A stretch of 64,000 bases of DNA, taken from contig JXTC01000115.1 of NCBI GenBank assembly GCA_002914845.1, positions 319,802 to 383,801 of the forward strand, read 5' to 3'. The notes under the pieces were generated by a model. It searched no databases. It was not told the origin of the DNA and worked only from the letters and a program-made list of their open reading frames with translations. Shown here piece by piece: positions 11,828 to 23,518 of this stretch. The DNA is from Trema orientale (taxonomy: Eukaryota; Streptophyta; Magnoliopsida; Rosales; Cannabaceae). Numbering within the stretch: position 1 is the first letter of the stretch; each line of letters opens with the position of its first letter. The translations under genes were made by a program, and so were the position numbers.

Positions 11828-12446
11828 GGTGGACATGCTAAATATTATGTCAATATTAAATTTTAGTGTTTGGTGAAAAAGTAGGTCTTAGTGATGTACT
11901 ATATTTGGCATAATTTTTAGCATATGCATGTAATTTGTCATGCTAAATATAGCATAAAAAATAGTACATACAAAATTTTAGCATGTGATATTATTTACAA
12001 TATTACATTTATTTTAAATGTAAAATATTCATATATTTCATAATATTATCAAAATTCAATATATTTATATAATAATTTTTATTAAATTTTATTTAGAAGT
12101 TTATTTTTACTAAATTACAATCAATTAGAATTAATAGGAGAATATAATTTTATTTACAATTTTCTGCATTGACTAGTTTGTTCAATTATATAGAATATGA
12201 GTAATTCTAAATTGATAGATGAAGTTAATTTTTATGATAAATAATTGGATGATAAAATAATAAGAATTAATAGTAAAAAGAAAAAAAAATTATACATAAC
12301 ATTAATATTTAAAATATAAAATAGTATTTCTTTTAGCATGTATATGTTAGAGCGAAATTCAATAAATACATGCTAAATTTGACATATCATATTAAATTTA
12401 GATTAGCGTACTATTCTTTAGCACAATACATTAGAGATGGTCTAAT
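11828..12446. mobile_element. MITE-like repeat of the CTAAGAGCATCTCYAATG family, copy 1
   Basis: Ends are rich in CATGCTAAAT and ATGCTAAA. The right end, read in reverse, is ATTAGACCATCTCTAATG. The same inner phrases recur in copies at 52321-52759 and about 48223-50510. No coding capacity. It lies upstream of the UGT76-like promoter, with its left edge almost touching it. Ends are diverged and coordinates approximate. Confidence 0.55.
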
Positions 12447-12449
12447 GCT

Positions 12450-14334
12450 ATAATTTAACATATGGCACAAACGTCCTCCTCCAAACAACCCTATTTATCC
12501 TACTACTATATTTTACATATGTTATACTTAGTCCTAAATGTAGGGTAATTTTATTAATTTAAGGTATTAAAAGTCATGTTTTCCAATACTCTATCAACTA
12601 CTTAGATATTTTTAAATGCCTAATCAATAAACGTTTTTAATAATCAACCAATTACAAAATTAACTGATTATTTATTAAATACAAAATTAAAAATAGCATT
12701 TTAAATCTCATTATACATTGGAGTTAAAAAAAATTCAAATAGTAAAAATATAAATTTTGTAACAAATGTGCTATTTTATTGTTTTTGTGTCAAGTATAAC
12801 ATTAGCAATAATATTTGTATTTGTATTCGAAAGGGTCTAATAACGCATGTTTGTGAACATCATATTATATCAGGAATTATATTACGATTAATATATAAAT
12901 CTGATGATGGTATCCAAATATATAATCGAATTTTTTCCTTTTTTACATAATCCAGAAATAAAATGATTGTTATGTTTGCGTATAGTATTGAAATTCTTAT
13001 ATTATACGATGCTGTATATAAAATGCAGATTTGTGTGTGGTAAAAGGTCTCTTGATTATAACGAAATGTAAAAAAGACCAACTAATTAAGATTAGTAATT
13101 AGTTAATCGTGTACTCAGAAAATAATAAAATAATAACTCACTTTCTTTGTATTAGCTGCACATTCTACACGCTCTCCTATTACCTTTGCTAACAACAGGG
13201 AGAATAAAGTCCAACGAGGTTACGAATTAAAATGAGCTAATGGACAAAACGGGTACATCGATAATTGTCTACTGAAAAGAACGAGACTCAACTCTTCAAG
13301 CTAAAAAGTACGACATTAATATCTTAATCTTGTCTGGCTTCAATCAATATTTCAATTTCAGCAATAAATATTGCTTTGCATGATGATGAGAAGGTACCAT
13401 TGTTATGACAAAGTATTAGAGGTGGGAATTTTGGTTCGAGAAGCTATTGAAATGTTGATCATGCATGTAGCTTTCTCTTCTTAATAAGGTTCCCCTCCCT
13501 GGCGCTCCCCTCTTAGAATCTCAATTATTGTTTCTTTTTTAATAACAATAACAATAATAATAATAGAAGAAGAATACTTTACACATAAGCCCATATATAC
13601 GTATCTGAGGAAAATCAAACGGTCCCTAGCTATTCGTTTTAAATTAATTTACGATTAATATGACTACTGCATGTTACATGTAAGCGAAAATATTACTAGC
13701 ATTTCATTTCAAAAAAAAAAAAGGCGAAAATTAACATTATTAGCTAGGTTATGTTTCCTCTAAACTAATTAATTTCACAAATAAAATTAAATACATTATT
13801 GCTTGATTTTCCCTAAAAAATTCCTAAACCTTTGATTGATATAGCCTCTAAATTTTTAATAGAAGTCAGTCACCATTTTTGTTTTTTTTTTTTGACAGTG
13901 TTAATTAGTCTCGAAACCAAAACAAGATTTCATTCTATTATGTTTATTCCCTTTTTTTCAATTATCAACTTGATATGATGAAGTATTTCTAGTTATACCT
14001 CAATTATATGTTTGAAGAAAGATAAGAATAAATTGCATATAAGAACGTTTCCAAATCTTGAATTCTCAATATAAGTACTAACGAATAAGAGATCAAATGT
14101 TTAGGATCGTACTGAAACTCACGATTTACTCAAGTATATTTAACTTACTATATATTCCCTTAAGCTTAATTGGCTTGCCAATCGTGTTTTAGTTTTTTCT
14201 TTTTTAATTAAAATTAAAAACGGTGAAGAATTTCTCCATTGTTTGAAGAAGATTTCCAAATTCCACTATTCAATTTACTTATAAAAAAGGAATATTTTAT
14301 CAAGAAGAGTTTGATCTTGTTAAATAAAAGTTGA
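12450..14334. other. Intergenic, AT-rich, nothing recognised
   Basis: Only short AT-rich frames, simple AAT runs near 13550 and a slightly GC-richer patch at 13480-13520. No promoter or protein similarity was seen. Confidence 0.4.
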
Positions 14335-14850
14335 CAGAAAGTAATGTGGACGTATACGTACACCTTATATTCGTATATGTGAGATCGAAACACGTGATGA
14401 CTTCAACCAAAGATTCTTATTGTTCCCAAAATAATAAAGGAAGCAAGTAATTGGCATTCAGCATCTCATAAACAGGTTCTAATGATTTTTTTTCGTCGTG
14501 TTTATAGACCACTTAGCAAGAAAAGGAATCAGGTTAAATGTATTCTTAGAATTGAAAAACCATCTTCTTACCATGCACAAAATAGGAACGAACAATTTAT
14601 TATAAATTATGATTAATATCTCTATATTTTTGGAGCAAATTTTACCAATAGGAAAATGTTATGGGGCAACTTATATATAATGCTAACATCACATATTAAT
14701 TAATAGAACGTGCACCGACAAGTGAATTTATTGGCAAAACTTGGTAAGTGCTCCTAACATTCTTCTTACTAAATATCTTCTTTATTCTTAAAGAAGTAAA
14801 GTTACGGTTTTAACACTAGCTTCGCCCTAGTGTCCAGGTAGAGTTTGGGA
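14335..14850. repeat. Diverged duplicate of the UGT76 3' flank
   Basis: Matches in order the region 9310-9720 beside the functional UGT76-like gene, including AATGTGGACGTATAC, ACCACTTAGCAAGAAAAGG versus ACCATTTAGCAAAAAGGGG, and TTTAACACTAGCTT. The order and spacing relative to the UGT copy show that the duplicated unit extends well past the coding exon. Confidence 0.65.
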
Positions 14851-15539
14851 TATTACTGACATATTATTTGGTAACAAATTTTTTAAAATGAAAAAAAATA
14901 AAAAAATAAGGCAATTTTATTTAAATTGAAGACTTTTATAAAATATAGGACATGAATTTAAACGGTTAATAATAAAGCAAATATAATTCAGATTTTTTAT
15001 TAAAAATACTTATAAAAATTTTGGTAAACATATGTGTAATTAAGCTAAAAGTTCATATATTTATTTATACGTATATAATAGGATTAGGTTTGAAAAAAAT
15101 TGTTATTATAAAAAATACACTGTCACCTATTTTAATTTGATCTATCATAAATTTTATATTCCACTTATTGAAAATTGATTAATATAAAAAAAATCAATAC
15201 AAAATCAATTATATGAAGAACAATAACAAAAAAATTGGGATAAAACTAAATTGAGTTTGAAAGAAAACAAAACTTCAGATAAAGAAAATGAAATTTATGA
15301 AAAGTATTTTATAGGATTGAACATGTATAATATGTTTTCAATGAAAAAAGTGAATATTTTTAAGTACGTTTGACAAAAATAAGTAATTCATCTCCATAAT
15401 TAAAAAAAAAAGTATATACAGATTTAAGACATGAAATTGCTAACTATGCTTCCACCATTCATTTCACATTTTAAAATAAAAAGAAAATGCATATCAAAAT
15501 ATGCTAGCGATTAACTAAATAAGACAAGAATATAATACT
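14851..15539. other. AT-rich spacer between duplicated flank and UGT76 pseudogene
   Basis: About 700 bp of low-complexity AT-rich DNA with no gene. The corresponding interval beside the functional gene is shorter, so this spacer has probably gained sequence. Confidence 0.4.
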
Positions 15540-15613
15540 CTGAGTATGAAAAACAAATGAATCTAACGAAAAAAAAAGTTGGTTCACCAAGCTGTCTAAA
15601 GATTGGTAGGAAG

Positions 15614-15630
15614 ACCTTTCAAAAAAAAAA
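15614..15630 (+). mobile_element. 17-bp insert with poly(A), flanked by 16-bp direct repeats
   Basis: AAAGATTGGTAGGAAG occurs at 15598-15613 and again at 15631-15646. Between them lies ACCTTTC followed by ten A. The functional UGT has a single counterpart of this direct repeat. This looks like an almost completely 5'-truncated retroposition event leaving a tail and a target duplication; slippage is the alternative. Confidence 0.6.
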
Positions 15631-16073
15631 AAAGATTGGTAGGAAGAAGCACCTTCTTTTAAACTGGTCCTTCAACTTTTAGACTTTGCATCTAATCTCC
15701 CCCTTCTTTCACCTTCATTAATTTTCTAATGCTTTTAGGGCCCGTTTGGTTGGGGGTAATGGAAAGGAAAAGAATGGAAAAGATTCCAAAAGAGCCCAAT
15801 TCCACCGTTTGGTTGAAAAGCCCAAATCAGAAAAGCCTTTCCAACGGAAAGACTATTCACCCACTTTAATGGAAAAGCAATTCCACCAAAGATTGGGTGG
15901 AATAGCTTTTCTATTCCATCAGCTTTTTTTGTTGCCCTAATTAACCTCATATACTGACTTTCACCCAAGCAAACATATACACAAGCCAACATTAGCGTCT
16001 CCATCGCTTCTCTCTGTCACCCACTTCGACATCGACATTCAACCAGCCGGCAACGCTCCGTAGCCGACCTTCC

Positions 16074-16091
16074 TCCATTACCCCCAACCAA
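16074..16091 (-). repeat. Internal inverted copy of the Harbinger left terminus
   Basis: TCCATTACCCCCAACCA here is the exact reverse complement of the left-end subterminal sequence at 15748-15764. It lies immediately before the transposase reading frame. It could be the right end of a short MITE-like derivative (15738 to about 16091), or the trace of a rearrangement that replaced the start of the transposase gene. Confidence 0.7.
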
Positions 16092-16094
16092 ATT

Positions 16095-17340
16095 GTGCAT
16101 GAAATAGTTTATGAGAGTGATGTCACATGTTTAGATCAACTTAGAATGAATAGGCAAGCTTTCACAAATTTATGCACAATGCTTGAAACTATGGGTGGGC
16201 TAAAAGCATCTAAGTATTTGCAAGTAGATGAACAAGTTGCTATGTTTTTGCATATACTTGCTCATCATGTGAAAAATAGAGTCATCAAATTTCGATTCAT
16301 GCGATCTGGAGAGACTGTTAGTAAGTATTTTCATAATGTATTGCACTCGATTATTCGACTACATGAAGAATTATTGAAAAGACCTGAGCCAGTATCTGAG
16401 AACTCAACTGATGAAAGATGGAAATGGTTTAAGGTATATTTGTTGATTGCCTTAGTTTCAATTATTATGTAATTTGAATAATTCATTTTACCTTTACTAA
16501 TGATACATTTTATGTATTTTCTGATAGAATTGCTTAGGGGCATTAGATGGAACTTATATTAGGGTGAGAGTACCTACGATAGAGAGACCCAAGTACCGTA
16601 CTTGTAAAGGAGAAGTAGCCACAAATGTGTTAGGAGTGTGTTCTCAAGATATGCAATTCATATATGTATTACCTGGATGGGAAGGCTCGGCAGTTGATGG
16701 TAGAGTCCTACGAGATGCATTACGTAGGACCAATGGTTTACGTGTTCCAAATGGTATGTTTGGTGATACTAGATTGCAAGGTCTTATTTAAAGAAAAACT
16801 TATTAGATTGTAAGGTTCTTATTTAAAGAAACTTATTAGAAAACTTATTTATTTACATCTTTTTTAGGTAACTATTACCTTGTAGATGCTGGATATACCA
16901 ATTGCAAGGGATTTCTTGCACCATATCGAGGCCAACGTTATCACCTCAATGAGTGGGAAGATGGAAATCCTCTTAATAGTGCACAAGAATTTTATAACAT
17001 GAAGCATTCAACTGCTAGGAATGTTATTGAGAGATGTTTTGGTGTACTTAAGAATCGTTGGGCAATTCTTAGGAGTCCATCTTACTATCCAATAAAAACT
17101 CAAAATCGAATAATTTTGGCATGTTGTTTGTTACACAATTTTATTAGGAGAGAGATGCCGGATGACATTTCTCCTGTACCAGCAGATGCTGAGAATGAGA
17201 GTGATAATGACAGTGAAGAAGATGAAAATGTTTATCAAACAATTAGAAGTATTGAGCCGTCTAATGAGTGGACTGCATGGAGAAATAATCTAGCACAAGA
17301 GATGTATAATGAATGGAGACATCGTCGGGGAACAAGTTGA
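16095..17340 (+). CDS. PIF/Harbinger transposase (HARBI1-like, DDE_Tnp_4), N-terminus uncertain
   Basis: The nuclease that would cut and rejoin the element. Exons are 16095-16433, 16528-16753 and 16868-17340, with GT-AG introns of 94 bp (phase 0) and 114 bp (phase 1). Splicing gives 345 residues counted from a GTG. The catalytic triad is present: Asp in ALDGTYI (D120), Asp in YLVDAGY (D195) and Glu in RNVIERCFG (E243). Other family blocks are RMNRQAF, RSGETVSKYFH, ERWKWFK, PGWEGSA, APYRGQRYHL and CCLLHNFIRREM. No in-frame stop was seen. No in-frame ATG precedes the first family block: the frame runs on upstream into terminal-repeat-like DNA, and the first ATG is at 16146 within LRMNRQAF. The N-terminal part is therefore lost, or begins at an exon not recognised. 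Confidence 0.85.
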
Positions 17341-17556
17341 TTTTTATTCTTCAAATCACATCCATAAAAATTGTATTAGAGTGCTTTTTAGTGTTCTACT
17401 TTTTTGCATTATATGTTTTGATAATTGTAAGAACAAATTTTCTTTGTGAAATGTTATTGTGTGTGTGTGATCTTTATTTAGTGATCTTTATTTATATAAT
17501 AAATACTATCATGTAAGAAAAATTATTATATGGGTATTATGCTTTTTTATGATAGG

Positions 17557-18571
17557 ATGGACACTTCAAAAGCAAAAGGTCCTGGTTAAAATAAAAGATT
17601 TTGGACAGAGGAAGAAGACAAACATTTGATTGATGCACTTATTGAGCTACACAATGAGGGAAAATTTAAAGCAGAGGGAAATTTCAAGCCAGGCCACTTG
17701 AAAGAACTTGAGAATAAGTTGCGTGATAGGATGCCTAGATGTGATCTACAAGCCAAACCACATATTGAGTCAAGAATGAAAACTTTGAAAACTCATTTTC
17801 AAGTGGTTCATGAAATGTTAACTGGACCATATTGTAGTGGCTTTGGATGGGATAGTGAAAGGAAGGTTATAACTGCAGAGAAGCCAGTGTGGGATGCATA
17901 TCTAGAGGTAATTAAAAAGATTATTATTTATTAATTGTTTCTTACTTTGTCAAAATAAATTATTATGTTTTAACTATTCCATTCTTTTCTATAAAATGTA
18001 GAGTCATAAAGAAGCAACACCATACAAGACAAAAGCATTTCCTTTCTATGATGACTTGTGTATGGTATTTGGTAAAGACCGTGCAACTGGAAGAAATGCA
18101 GAGACTCCAGCTGATGTTGTTGACAAACTTGATAATCATGAAGAGGTTGACCTTGATGAAGATGATTTCAACAGCACTAACAATATGATGGGTAATGAAG
18201 AGGTACAATCTATGTCTTGTTCAGAAGCACCAAAAGTTGCTCAGTCTCAATCAGATGGATCATCTAAGAAAAAAAGGAAAAATGCTAACAATGGAGATGC
18301 TTATGAAGCACTTAAGGAGTCATCTTATGTTATTGCACGAGTTATTGAAAAAGCCTCCATTCGTTTGAGCAAAGCTATTGGTGAGGATATGAATGAAAAG
18401 CATATGCAACTTGGAGATGAATTAAAGAGGACGACGACACTTACCACAATGGAGCGTCATAAGGTAGCTCGCATGATCATGCAAGACAATGCTATGGTTT
18501 CTTATTTTTTTAGTGTTCCCGACAATAGTAGGGATGAGTGGGTGAGAGCTCTCCTTGATGGAACTATCTAG
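17557..18571 (+). pseudogene. Harbinger Myb/SANT-like DNA-binding protein gene with early stop
   Basis: The partner protein that usually binds the element ends and helps the transposase. Exons are 17557-17907 and 18002-18571, joined by a 94-bp GT-AG phase-0 intron, giving 306 codons plus stop if the early stop is ignored. After MDTSKAKGPG the 11th codon is TAA (17587-17589). Directly behind it the Myb/SANT-like domain starts (RFWTEEEDKHLIDALIEL) and continues through GFGWDSERKVI and VWDAYLE. The second exon is acidic, then has a basic KKKRKN stretch that may be a nuclear signal, and ends in the usual RMIMQDN and FFSVPDNSRDEWVRALL block. The remainder of the frame is open, so the stop is probably recent. 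Re-initiation downstream would lose the first helix. Confidence 0.85.
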
Positions 18572-19488
18572 GACAACACCTTGACATTATGGAGACAAGC
18601 TTTTGGGAGGAAACATTTATGTATTTGGTATAGTTGATTGCCATCTTTTGGGTATTAGCATATGTGTCATCATATATGATTTTGGTTGAAGATATAATAT
18701 GTAGGTGATTAAGCTAACTATAGCTAAAACTATGTTTAGAGGCGACATGAACATCTTATTGCCTATTTTGATTATTTAGAAGGCATTGACATGTCAATAT
18801 GACTTGATGTATGTGACTTTTCTATCCTAATGGAAGGTTAATTGGGCTCTTTTAGTATTGATTTTGTTTTCGCATAAAAATATAATATTAATGAAAACGG
18901 AAAAATTATTAACAATACATATTTTATGAAAAAAAAAATGATTTTTATTTTTATTTTTATTTTTTAAATATTTTTAACTTGTTAAATGTATTTTTTTATT
19001 AAAAATATGGCATTAATCAATTAATTTAATATTAAATGTAATTTAAAATACTTAAAATATTCATTTTAGGCTTGAGGGTATTTTTGTCATAATACAGCTA
19101 ATTCTATTCCTTTCCACCGTCAACCAAACATAAGAATACACATTCAGCTACTGATTCCATCTCTCCAACCAAACAGCATAATTACATTACCATTCTTTTT
19201 CCATTCCATTCTGATTACCATTACCAATACCATTACTATTCCACCACTGCAACCAAACGGCCCTTAATTCTCTCCTCTTTCCGATTCCTCGCTCCCCAAC
19301 TTAACTCACACCTTCCAAACATGGCTCATGAGTCAATATGGCATTCACCTATTAATCAATCAGACAAGGCCGACAAATCATAGGCACACCTTCACGAATA
19401 CTCCCCATCGTAGAATTCCACCCAGTGTGAGGCCTAAATGCTCCCACGGTTAAATGGACCAGCACTTCTTGGAGAACAGAACATGCGT

Positions 19489-19713
19489 AAGACTAATTTG
19501 GGCCAAAATGATTTATTCGTACATTTTTTGAAAGTGACATTTTTAAGTTTTTAATAGTGTCAAGGATTTTTTAACCTAGAGTCAAGAACTTCTTGAACAT
19601 GAAAAAGTCCTAAATATTATTTTTTCTATCATGGTCAAGAAGCTCTTCACTCTCCTAAAAATGTTACTTCTAGAAAAATACATAAAAAAGTCATTTTTGG
19701 CTCAAATTAGTCC
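19489..19713. mobile_element. Foldback MITE in the UGT76 pseudogene
   Basis: The left end GACTAATTTGGGCC and right end inverted GGCTCAAATTAGTC match. Inner parts also pair (GTCAAGAACTTCTTGAAC with GGTCAAGAAGCTCTTCAC), so most of the 225 bp can fold on itself. It interrupts alignment of the pseudogene with the working UGT76 exon. TA occurs on both sides, which would suit a Tc1/mariner-type duplication, but so short a match proves little. Confidence 0.65.
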
Positions 19714-20194
19714 TATCCATGTTATTTTCTCCAATTCTTGTACGTTGAGGGCCCCGTTTCACTACGTGTCCACTCCACGTCAACCAAAGTTCTCTAAAAA
19801 CCCTTCCAAAAACTCGGTCTCACCCAATGCTGCAATACTCCCAAAGCTTAAATGGATGACTTACTTTTGTGTCCGAGTGTTGAGGCATGAGATGGAGCTT
19901 TGGTCTTTGGATAGCAAGCTACTTGAAGACGATGCCAAGTTATTGTCTTTGTGAAATATTAGGCTGATGGAGAACATAAATGGGAATAGAGAGCTGTTGG
20001 GTTAATGGGTCCAGTGCTGATCATTGTTCAAGGTCTTCAAATGTGTTCCATATGAGCCCTGAGGAGGCTGTGATCTCACCGATCAACTTGTTCACTAAGT
20101 TCATAAAATTTATCTGGGTGTAGAGTTATTATAACCGGGAGGTCTTTAACTTTTAGAGGTGAAAGTTCTATTACCGGCTCCTCAAGTTGGGAAT

Positions 20195-21331
20195 CTAATA
20201 TAATACATCAAAGGACAACTAGTACCAAAACCAAACTCAATTACTGTCAACTGTCAAGTTCATTTTTCCTTATATATATATCAAGAAACTAGTTTTCAAA
20301 AATAATGAATGAAATTCCATTGTACCTCTACTTGGAATCTTTTTTTCGTTTTTTTTTTTTTTCTTTTTCTTTTTTGAGGAGCTCTACTTGGAATATTTTG
20401 ATGAAAGCTATAGATCAAAATTTCAAAAACAAATTTAGAGCTTTTATAAATTTCTGAAAACAAAATATGTTAATCAAAAAACACTCGAAAAGCTTGTTAA
20501 TCATTTTTTGTCAAAAGTAGTCTCTTTGTATTATAAAAAAAAAACAAAAACAAAAGATAATTTAAAAATTTGTTTCTTTTTTTTTTTATAATAATAGTGT
20601 ATAAGCTTCTATCAGATCCCAATTGTTTTAAAATTTTATTGCCTAACCATTTTTTCAAAAGACAAACATTAATAATTATATATTGACAAAGAGCAAGACT
20701 TCAACATCTTATGCCAAAATCAGGAGAAGCATGTACAATGACATGATAGTATTGTATGGCTCCAATTCATTTCTACTGATTTTTAGCAGGAATCATTTAT
20801 TTGCATGATAGGTCCCAGTATTATTTTGGTAAATTACTGAAGTTGCGAATTTAGGTTGGAAAGAGAACCTCTCAAAACTTTTTAAAATCTCAGTCATAGA
20901 AAATTTTCGATATATATAATTAAGACCATATTTTGTAGAAGAATTCAATGTTGGAAGTCTCTATTAGTATTTGAGTTTTACATTTTGACTGTTATTTTTT
21001 GCTTGTAAATCTGTCAGCAATTTTTATTTGTGAAAATCATATCTTTCCCTTTTGTTTCTCTCACTTCATAATGATTTTAGTTTTTATCAAGCTTTATATT
21101 AAAATAAAAAGGTTTTTTCCTTTCAAAATTAAACAAAAAAAAAGTTTTAATCAAGATTAGTTTTGAGTTAAAACTACCAATGTTCTAAATGTTTAAATTC
21201 ACTGCTATATCATAAGTGCTCCCGTTGAAATTGCTATAAGGAAGAAAAAGAAAAAACATTTGGGCTCAAATTGGCTTTTATGACTCTTGCGAAATGAATC
21301 TTTTAGAAACTATAAATTAGAAGTAGGATGA
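20195..21331. other. Remnant UGT76 intron then AT-rich DNA
   Basis: The first 100 bp resemble the start of the intron of the working UGT76 gene. Exon 1 should follow but is not recognisable. The rest is AT-rich with long A and T runs and no gene. Confidence 0.5.
20339..20381 (-). mobile_element. 43-bp T-rich insert with 13-bp target duplication
   Basis: CTCTACTTGGAAT is found at 20326-20338 and again at 20382-20394. The insert between is almost only T with a few C and G. On the minus strand it is a poly(A)-like tail, so a severely truncated non-LTR retroposition is the simplest reading. Confidence 0.6.
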
Positions 21332-21846
21332 TGAAACGTGTTTTTCATTTCATAATCTTTGATTGTATTGGTACAAAGAATATATAGAGAAAAATAGATC
21401 AAGTGTAATAAAAAGCTAAGGATCTGTCTAATAAATGCTAAAGATCTATCACAGATCTATACAACTAAATTCAAGGATCTTTATAGCAAAGTCAAAGATT
21501 TGCAGTAAGATTAGTACAATTATTATCAACACTCTCCCTTAAATTAGTGCACAGATATCATACATGCCCAACTTGTCTAAAAATTTTGAGAACACTCGGT
21601 TTGAGACTACTTTAGTGAGGATGTCAGCCAATTGATTCTCTGATCGAATTTTAGACAATTCCACAATCTTTCAATCCAACTTAATAAAAAATCTGTTCAT
21701 CTCAACATGCTTTATATGATCATGTTGCACTGGATTATGTGCAATATCACATGCTGCTTTATTGTTACAAAATAGTCGGATTAGTTACCTAATTAGATGA
21801 CCTAAATCCTGCAAGAGGAATCTTAATCATAGTGCCTCACAAAGTC

Positions 21847-23329
21847 TTGTTAGCCTAAGATTGACTACCCAAGAGGGGGTGAATTATGTTTTAAAACTTT
21901 TTAAGAAACTTTTCAACTATGTAAAACTATAGACCACTATTTTGAAATTTTAAGGCTAAAAAAACAATAATACCAAATATATAACAATAATACAAAGTCA
22001 ATTAAATATAATAAATATCAAACAAATCAATGAAATAGTTTGCAATAAAGTAAAGAATGTAGGGATAGAGAAAATACAAACTTAGTTTTTACGAGATTCA
22101 ATAAATACAATGATTTGCCTACGTCTCTTGCTCTTGGCAACTTGCTTTGAGCTTCCATTATTCGGATCAAGATTGTAGGCTTGACTGACTTTTTTACAAA
22201 TAGATTGAATTCTTCTTAGGCTCACCCATGCCTTTACAATAGTCTTGACTCCAGTTCTATCACGCCTAACCACGGATTATTTTTACTTTGTGACAACCTC
22301 ACCTACATGGATTGTTTAGACAATAGTGTCAATCTCACCAACTCACGGATTGTTTAGACTCCGGTGACAACCTCACCTACACTCGGGTTGTTTAGACTCT
22401 AGTGACAACCTCACCTAAAAATGAGTGTTTGTGAATCCGATGCCAACCTTACCTCACAATTATAAATTGGTTTTTGTTGAATCTCTTAACTATAATCTCT
22501 CTCTAATGAAAGTATTTGATACAAGATAAGCTTAGAGAGAATACAAGTAAACACAAGATATGATTTAGTTCGGCTCAAATAATTTGAAAGATAACTCAAT
22601 GTAGAAATAAGCTTTTGCACTTTGAAAGTAGTTGAATAACAATTTAGGGTTGTGCAAAGTCTTTTACAAGTCTTAAAATAGTATCTATTTATAAGCTTGT
22701 ATGAAAACTAGCCATTTATAACTGTTAGACACATTTTCTGTCATTTTTGGTAGATCGAAAGTGGGTTTATGGCAGACCGAAAATACTAGCCATTGGTAGT
22801 GCGGTTCTAACAGTCGAATTTGAAAATTGCTGAAAAAAGTCACAGAATCGGTAGACCGAAAATAGATTTTAGGTAGACCGAAAATACCAGAGAGCGAATT
22901 TCAATTTTATTTCAAGCTACTTTCGATTCTTTTCAAAATTGTGACTTCTTAAATTGATTTTTATGAAATATGGATACTATTAAAATTCATAAATCAATTT
23001 AAAAATAGTGTAATGTAAATTTTCAAGCTTTAATTGAAGATAAATTATTTTGACTATATTGGTTTGAAAATTTCCATTTTTAGAAAAATTTGAGCTACTA
23101 AAATCATATTATATGTAAACATATATTCAAATACAAGAACTAAATATTTAACCTTTGCTCTTGTATTCTTGATCTTTGTCTTCAAGCTCTTTTCCATAAT
23201 CCATCTTGAATATCTTGTGATCTTTTCCATTTAAATTGCTATACACTCTAGTAGATTATTAGTACTAAATCAAATGTTTGTTATCTTTAAAATAAGAGTG
23301 AGTAAGATTGAAACCTTAATTTCTCAACA
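21847..23329 (+). mobile_element. Solo LTR inserted in the copia element, TSD AGTCT
   Basis: It begins TGTTAGCC and ends CTCAACA. AGTCT flanks both sides (21842-21846 and 23330-23334). Removing it rejoins the RNase H coding sequence on either side. The sequence GACTACCCAAGAGGGGGTG near the start is a phrase seen in plant LTRs. Inside are repeated phrases around GGTAGACCGAAAATA and an array around 22300-22440 based on GACAACCTCACCTACA. At 1483 bp with no coding content, a solo LTR left by recombination is most likely. Confidence 0.85.
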
Positions 23330-23518
23330 AGTCTAAGTACCATACATTTGAATTCAGCTTCTACACCTGAGCAAGCCACAACATTCTGTTTCTTGCTCCT
23401 CTATATCACAAGATTACCTCCTACAAAGGTAAAATAGCCTGAAGTAGACCGTCTGTCATCCACATTACCAACCAAGTCGGCATCCGTATATGTATCTATG
23501 CTTTGATAATCTATGTTT

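Larger units (their letters stand above)
15738..19263 (+). mobile_element. PIF/Harbinger DNA transposon with two genes, TSD TTA
   Basis: The left end is GGGCCCGTTTGGTTG and the right end is its near-inverse CAACCAAACGGCCC. TTA flanks both (15735-15737 and 19264-19266), the 3-bp target duplication of PIF/Harbinger. Inside, in the same orientation, are a DDE transposase and a Myb/SANT-like protein gene, the two proteins that plant elements of this group need. Length is 3526 bp. It sits in exon 2 of a UGT76 pseudogene. The transposase lacks a clear ATG and the Myb-like gene has a stop at codon 11, so the copy is probably not self-sufficient. Confidence 0.93.
15540..20194 (-). pseudogene. UGT76-type pseudogene, exon 2 only, split by a Harbinger transposon
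   Basis: Read leftwards, this is a decayed copy of exon 2 of the gene at 10003-11696. The right part, 19267-20194, follows the functional exon from its splice acceptor (ATTAG boundary at 20194) through the region for [16 protein letters not shown], the IGPFHK area and part of the PSPG box. The left part, 15540-15734, is the last 60 or so codons. The two are separated by the 3.5 kb Harbinger element, and the right part is further cut by a foldback MITE at about 19489-19713. The block encoding the segment just before the PSPG box is deleted (CTCTAAAAACCC joins directly to TTCCAAAAACTC), and frameshifts are scattered. The adjacent intron start is still recognisable, but exon 1 was not found. It arose by tandem duplication. 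Confidence 0.88.

Noticed and set aside
17963-18208. 81-codon minus-strand frame
   Set aside because: Antisense to exon 2 of the Harbinger Myb-like gene.
19631-19954. 107-codon plus-strand frame
   Set aside because: It runs from the foldback MITE into antisense UGT76 pseudogene sequence; not a gene.
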